Positions 7,284 through 10,164 of a stretch of DNA of 10,164 nucleotides are shown here, one piece after another (within the stretch, counting starts at the first letter, position 1; each line of letters opens with the position of its first letter). Made by a program: the position numbers and the translations under genes. Under the pieces are notes generated by a model that made no database searches, was not told the DNA's origin, and saw only the letters and a program-made list of their open reading frames with translations. This stretch comes from Sphingomonadaceae bacterium. Its GTDB lineage: Bacteria > Pseudomonadota > Alphaproteobacteria > Sphingomonadales > Sphingomonadaceae. Where the stretch lies: contig JACDGO010000047.1 in the NCBI GenBank assembly GCA_013821585.1, forward strand, positions 1 to 10,164, in the 5' to 3' direction.

Positions 7284-7298
7284 GTTCATTTTCCGTTC
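7284..7298 (+). promoter_or_regulatory. LexA operator candidate 2 (GTTC-N7-GTTC)
   Basis: GTTC at 7284-7287, seven bases (ATTTTCC), then GTTC at 7295-7298, again an exact match to the alphaproteobacterial LexA box. The AT-rich centre resembles known boxes more closely than that of candidate 1. It ends 58 bases before the GTG start of rmuC, a sensible position for blocking a promoter. An eight-base fixed pattern occurs by chance about once per 65,000 positions per strand, so two within 71 bases of one short intergenic region is very unlikely to be accidental. Confidence 0.7.
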
Positions 7299-7356
7299 GG
7301 GGAAGAGCAGGCGGGGGTACGTGCCGTGAACTTCGTCAACTTTCGAGTCCCCGGAC

Positions 7357-8694
7357 GTGACGACTGAACTGATCCTTGTCGCCCTGTTCGCGCTTGCAAC
7401 GGGCGTATTGCTCGGCTGGCTGATCGGGCGAAGCGGCAGGCAGGGCGCGGCGACCGCCGACGCGCTGCGCGTGACGCTCGACGGCGTGCGCGACGAGCGC
7501 GAGGCGGCGCTCCGCGACAACGAGCGGCTCAACGCTGAAGCGCGCGCGTTCGAGGCGCGGCTGGTCGAGCTGCGCGAAGCCAAGGACGCGCTCGGCGCGC
7601 AATTCGCGGAGGTCGGCGCGAAATTGCTCGAAACCGCCCAGCGCCAGTTCCTCGAACGCGCCGACGCGCGCTTCAAGCAATCCGAGGAGACGGCGGGGCA
7701 GGGGCTCAAGGCGCTGCTCCAGCCTGTCAACGAACGGCTCGAGAAATACGAGCAAACCGTCAACGCGCTCGAGGAAAAGCGCACCGACGCCTTCGGCGAG
7801 CTCAAGGGCCAGATCGAATCAATGCGCGTCGGCCAGGAAAAGGTGAGCAACGAGGCGGCGAAGCTCGTCAATTCGCTCCGCGCCGCGCCCAAGTCGCGCG
7901 GCCGCTGGGGCGAGCAGCAGTTGAAGAACGTCCTGGAGATGTGCGGCCTCTCCGAGCACACCGATTTCTCGACCGAAGTCAGCGTCGGCGGCGAGGAGGG
8001 CGGACGCCTCCGCCCCGACGCGATCGTCCGTGTACCGGGCGGCCGCGCGCTGGTGATCGACGCCAAGGTGTCGTTGAACGCCTATCAGGATGCGTTCAAC
8101 GCCGTCGACGACGCCGAGCGCGTGCTAGGCTTGACGGCGCACGCCGCCTCGATGCGCGCGCACGTCAACGGCCTCGGCAACAAAGCCTATTGGAGCCAGT
8201 TCGACGACGCGCCCGACTATGTCATCATGTTCGTCCCCGGCGAACATTTCCTCTCCGCCGCGCTGGAGCATGACCCGACCCTGTGGGACTTCGCCTTCGA
8301 CAAGCGCGTGCTGCTCGCGACGCCGACCAATCTCATCGCGATCGCCCGCACCGTCGCGGCGGTATGGCGGCAGGAAAAGCTCGCCAAGGAAGCGCGCCAG
8401 ATCGGCGAGCTCGGCAAGGAGCTTTACGACCGCCTTGCGAAAGCCGCGGTCGATCTTCGTCGTGTAGGGGGCGGGCTGACCACGGCGGTCAGCAACTACA
8501 ACAGCTTCGTCGCCAGCTTTGAAACCCGCGCCCTCGTCACCGCCCGCAAGTTTCGCGACCTCAACATCGAGCCGGGTGCGCGCGAGATCGAGGAGGTCGC
8601 GCCGGTCGAGGCGTTGGCGCGCTATGGAGATCAAGACAATGTCGTGGCGCTCCCGGAAGCGTCATCACCGGAAGAGCGGGGAACCGGCACATAG
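7357..8694 (+). CDS. rmuC: DNA recombination protein RmuC
   Basis: A 445-residue RmuC-family protein. RmuC limits inversions and rearrangements at short inverted repeats and has a PD-(D/E)XK nuclease-like fold (family knowledge); its exact biochemical activity is poorly defined. An N-terminal membrane anchor (about 4-23) is followed by a long charged, probably coiled-coil region (about 35-175). The conserved core then begins: 'SRGRWGEQQLKNVLEMCGL' (180-198), 'RPDAIV' (219-224) and 'VIDAKVSL' (233-240), the last two giving the nuclease-like Asp221, Asp235 and Lys237. A further conserved segment, 'DYVIMFVPGE', lies near 287-296. GTG at 7357 is the first possible start after an in-frame stop at 7327-7329. 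No clear Shine-Dalgarno is seen. Two LexA-type boxes just upstream suggest damage-inducible transcription separate from recR-def. The acidic tail after about residue 425 is not conserved. Confidence 0.94.
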   Translation: MTTELILVALFALATGVLLGWLIGRSGRQGAATADALRVTLDGVRDEREAALRDNERLNAEARAFEARLVELREAKDALGAQFAEVGAKLLETAQRQFLERADARFKQSEETAGQGLKALLQPVNERLEKYEQTVNALEEKRTDAFGELKGQIESMRVGQEKVSNEAAKLVNSLRAAPKSRGRWGEQQLKNVLEMCGLSEHTDFSTEVSVGGEEGGRLRPDAIVRVPGGRALVIDAKVSLNAYQDAFNAVDDAERVLGLTAHAASMRAHVNGLGNKAYWSQFDDAPDYVIMFVPGEHFLSAALEHDPTLWDFAFDKRVLLATPTNLIAIARTVAAVWRQEKLAKEARQIGELGKELYDRLAKAAVDLRRVGGGLTTAVSNYNSFVASFETRALVTARKFRDLNIEPGAREIEEVAPVEALARYGDQDNVVALPEASSPEERGTGT

Positions 8695-8736
8695 CCGGCT
8701 GGCCGATCGAAGCGAAGCAGGCTCGAAACTAGGGCC

Positions 8737-8744
8737 GGAAGGGG
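8737..8744 (+). promoter_or_regulatory. Ribosome binding site of the cytochrome P460 gene
   Basis: GGAAGGGG ends 7 bases before the ATG at 8752. It is one of the two clear Shine-Dalgarno sequences in the window and supports this start. The 57 bases between rmuC and this gene hold no convincing terminator. Confidence 0.7.
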
Positions 8745-8751
8745 CATTGTT

Positions 8752-9378
8752 ATGAAACAAGGGACGATAATTGGATGTGCCGCCCTTCTCGTCTCAGCCT
8801 TCGTCTTGTTGTCTTGCGCGCGCGCGGGCGATGCCGGCGGTATTGCGTCGCCATCCGCCGGCGCGGCACATTTCGATGCCGCCGGCCATCTCCTGTTTCC
8901 AGCCGATTACCGCCGTTGGGTATTCCTGAGTTCAGGGCGCGGAATGACCTATTCGCCGATCGCGGCCGGCGCCGCCGAGCCGGCCTTCGACAATGTTTTC
9001 GTCGATCCCGCCTCCTATGAGAGTTTCCTGAAGACCGGCACCTGGCCCGACGGGACAATGCTCGTGCTGGAGGTTCGCGGGGGGCGGTCGAAGGAGTCGA
9101 TCAACCTCCATGGTGCTTTCCAGGCGGGCGACGCCCTGGCGCGCGAAATTCATGTGAAAGACACCAAGCGCTTCAAAAATGGCTGGGCGTTCTTCAGCTT
9201 CGACGGTGAAAAACCCGCGGACATGATCCCGGCCACGGCATCCTGCTACAGCTGCCACCGCGACCACGCCGCCGTCGACACGACGTTTGCGCAATTTTAC
9301 CCGACGCTGCTGCCGATTTCCACGAAGGCGGGAACCTTGTCGCAGGCTTACCGCGACGAAGAGGCCCGCCGTCCCTGA
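8752..9378 (+). CDS. Exported cytochrome P460-family haem protein
   Basis: A 208-residue exported protein with one c-type haem site, CYSCH, at Cys165, Cys168 and His169 near the C-terminus. Family-typical segments are 'FPADYRRWVFLSSGRGMTYS' (49-68), 'TGTWPDGTMLVLEVR' (95-109) and 'VDTTFAQFYPTLLP' (175-188), placing it in the cytochrome P460/cytochrome c'-beta group (PF16694-type; recognised by pattern, not searched). Characterised relatives oxidise hydroxylamine or bind nitric oxide; the substrate of this one is unknown. The N-terminus is a signal peptide. Cleavage could follow the AXA at 23-25, or Cys22 in LLSC could be a lipoprotein site; the sequence does not decide. In some P460 proteins a lysine cross-links to haem; I could not identify the equivalent with confidence. 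Codon use is a little less GC-rich than in neighbours. The 3' end overlaps the convergent methyltransferase gene by 31 bases. Confidence 0.88.
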   Translation: MKQGTIIGCAALLVSAFVLLSCARAGDAGGIASPSAGAAHFDAAGHLLFPADYRRWVFLSSGRGMTYSPIAAGAAEPAFDNVFVDPASYESFLKTGTWPDGTMLVLEVRGGRSKESINLHGAFQAGDALAREIHVKDTKRFKNGWAFFSFDGEKPADMIPATASCYSCHRDHAAVDTTFAQFYPTLLPISTKAGTLSQAYRDEEARRP

Positions 9379-10151
9379 TTGACCACCTCATAGGCCATCA
9401 CCGCCGTCGCCACCGCCGCGTTGAGGCTGTCGGCTTTTCCGCGCATCGGGATTTTGACGAGGAGGTCGCATTCGGCTTCGTATTCGGCGGTCAGGCCCTG
9501 AGCTTCGTTGCCGACCAGCAGGAAAGTCGGGACTTCGTAGCGCGGCGACTGGTAATCCGTGTCGGTGTTGAGGCTGGTTCCGACGAGCTGGCCCGGTCCC
9601 GCGCGCAACCAGGCGACGAACTCGGGCCAGCGCGCGGCGCTGACCGACTGGGTGAAGATCGCGCCCATGCTCGCGCGCACCGCCTCGACCGAGAAGGGGT
9701 CGGTGCAGTCCTCGATCAGGATCAGCCCACCCGCGCCGACCGCGTCGCCGGTGCGCAGGATCGTGCCGAGGTTGCCGGGATCGCGCAGCCGCTCGGCGAC
9801 GATCCAGATATCGGCGCTCGCGCGGTCGATCTGGTCGAGCGGCGCGAGGCGCTCGGGATAGACGCCGAGGACGCTCCCTGCATTGCCCTTGCCCGAAAGC
9901 TTGGCGAGAATGTCCGCGCTGGTTACGAACACTTCGCCGGCCGCTGCTTCGAGCCGCTCGACGAGAGGATGACCGGCGCTCTCGGGCGTCCGCCACAGCA
10001 TTTCGGGCGCGACGCCCGCATCGAGTGCTTCTGTCAGTATGCGCAGCCCCTCGGCGAGGAACTTGCCCGACGCGCGCCGGTGCTTCTTGTCGCGCAGCGC
10101 ACGGACCTGCTTGACGAGCGGATTGGAGAAGCCGGTGATCTCGCGGGGCAT
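9348..10151 (-). CDS. TrmH/SpoU-family RNA 2'-O-methyltransferase
   Basis: Transfers a methyl group from S-adenosylmethionine to a ribose 2'-OH of rRNA or tRNA; cytoplasmic, knotted SPOUT fold. The 267-residue protein has an N-terminal substrate-binding domain (about 1-100, 'FLAEGLRILTEAL' near 31-43). The three SPOUT motifs follow: motif 1 'DPGNLGTILRTGDAVGAGGL' (124-143), motif 2 'LLVGNEAQGL' (211-220, Ala where Gly is more usual) and motif 3 'IPMRGKADSLNAAVATAV' (234-251). Length and layout fit the TrmH-like group annotated only as 'RNA methyltransferase'. It could act on 23S rRNA in the manner of RlmB, or on tRNA; the sequence does not tell. The ATG at 10151 is preceded by a strong Shine-Dalgarno. 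The 3' end overlaps the convergent P460 gene by 31 bases. Confidence 0.92.
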   Translation of the reverse strand: MPREITGFSNPLVKQVRALRDKKHRRASGKFLAEGLRILTEALDAGVAPEMLWRTPESAGHPLVERLEAAAGEVFVTSADILAKLSGKGNAGSVLGVYPERLAPLDQIDRASADIWIVAERLRDPGNLGTILRTGDAVGAGGLILIEDCTDPFSVEAVRASMGAIFTQSVSAARWPEFVAWLRAGPGQLVGTSLNTDTDYQSPRYEVPTFLLVGNEAQGLTAEYEAECDLLVKIPMRGKADSLNAAVATAVMAYEVVNQGRRASSSR

Positions 10152-10157
10152 CGCTTA

Positions 10158-10164
10158 CTCCTCC
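10158..10164 (-). promoter_or_regulatory. Ribosome binding site of the RNA methyltransferase gene
   Basis: On the minus strand GGAGGAG lies 6 bases before the ATG at 10151. It is a near-perfect anti-16S match and the strongest Shine-Dalgarno in the window. It sits at the window edge, so the promoter lies outside. Confidence 0.75.

Noticed and set aside
7248..7367. 39-codon ORF (MATTPACPHQYVV...) in the gap before rmuC, overlapping the rmuC start
   Set aside because: It contains the second LexA-type box, has no Shine-Dalgarno, and would lie at or upstream of the expected promoter. More likely chance.
6606..8066. 486-codon open frame on the minus strand across def, the VanZ-like gene and rmuC
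   Set aside because: Low-complexity Ser/Arg/Ala-rich product lying opposite three well-supported genes; a shadow frame.
8684..8698. Possible hairpin CCGGC-acata-GCCGG at the rmuC stop codon as a terminator
   Set aside because: The stem is only 5 bases, overlaps coding sequence and is not followed by a T run.
1..10164. CRISPR array, IS, prophage, tRNA or rRNA genes
   Set aside because: I looked for regular direct repeats, transposase or integrase motifs and conserved RNA gene segments and saw none. The only repeats are the two palindrome pairs and the operator-like GTTC repeats.

Overview
This window looks like chromosomal DNA of a GC-rich alphaproteobacterium, most likely a sphingomonad (inference). 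The reasons are the exosortase A (XrtA)/EpsI fusion locus, GTTC-N7-GTTC LexA-type boxes, dispersed palindrome pairs of the type that translate as 'PAFAGMT' or 'DASLRWHD', and the proteins' resemblance to Sphingomonadaceae. No taxon-defining RNA gene is present. I found no tRNA, rRNA, CRISPR array, IS, phage gene or plasmid gene. Coding density is very high, and no gene-free stretch exceeds 150 bases.

Region 1 (1-3904, + strand) is the end of an exopolysaccharide/PEP-CTERM protein-sorting operon. It holds the C-terminal part of an XrtA-associated sugar transferase, then exosortase A fused to an EpsI domain, then an XrtA-associated asparagine synthase-type amidotransferase. The first two genes overlap by 4 bases (GTGA) and the last two are 5 bases apart, so co-translation is likely. 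A palindrome-pair repeat sits on the first junction and supplies the end of one protein and the beginning of the next.

Region 2 (3898-5552, - strand) is fmt followed by truA. They overlap by 4 bases (TTGA), with TTG as the truA start. truA ends tail-to-tail with the amidotransferase gene, overlapping it by 7 bases. The C-terminal third of fmt has visibly lower GC than its surroundings.

Region 3 (5553-8694, + strand) begins with a divergent intergenic region carrying a second palindrome-pair repeat. Then come recR, def, a small VanZ-like membrane protein and rmuC. The 148-base gap before rmuC carries two perfect GTTC-N7-GTTC direct repeats, the alphaproteobacterial LexA operator. This suggests that rmuC is under SOS control separately from recR-def. 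It is the strongest unexplained regulatory signal in the window.

Region 4 (8752-10164) holds an exported cytochrome P460-family haem protein on the + strand. Convergent to it, and overlapping it by 31 bases, is a TrmH/SpoU-family RNA 2'-O-methyltransferase gene on the - strand whose Shine-Dalgarno is at the window edge.

Most of the window is housekeeping: tRNA modification, translation initiation, N-terminal processing and DNA repair. I see no convincing wholly new system. The points most worth a second look are the tandem LexA boxes, the repeat-derived protein ends, a non-canonical glutaminase residue in the amidotransferase, and the isolated P460 gene.
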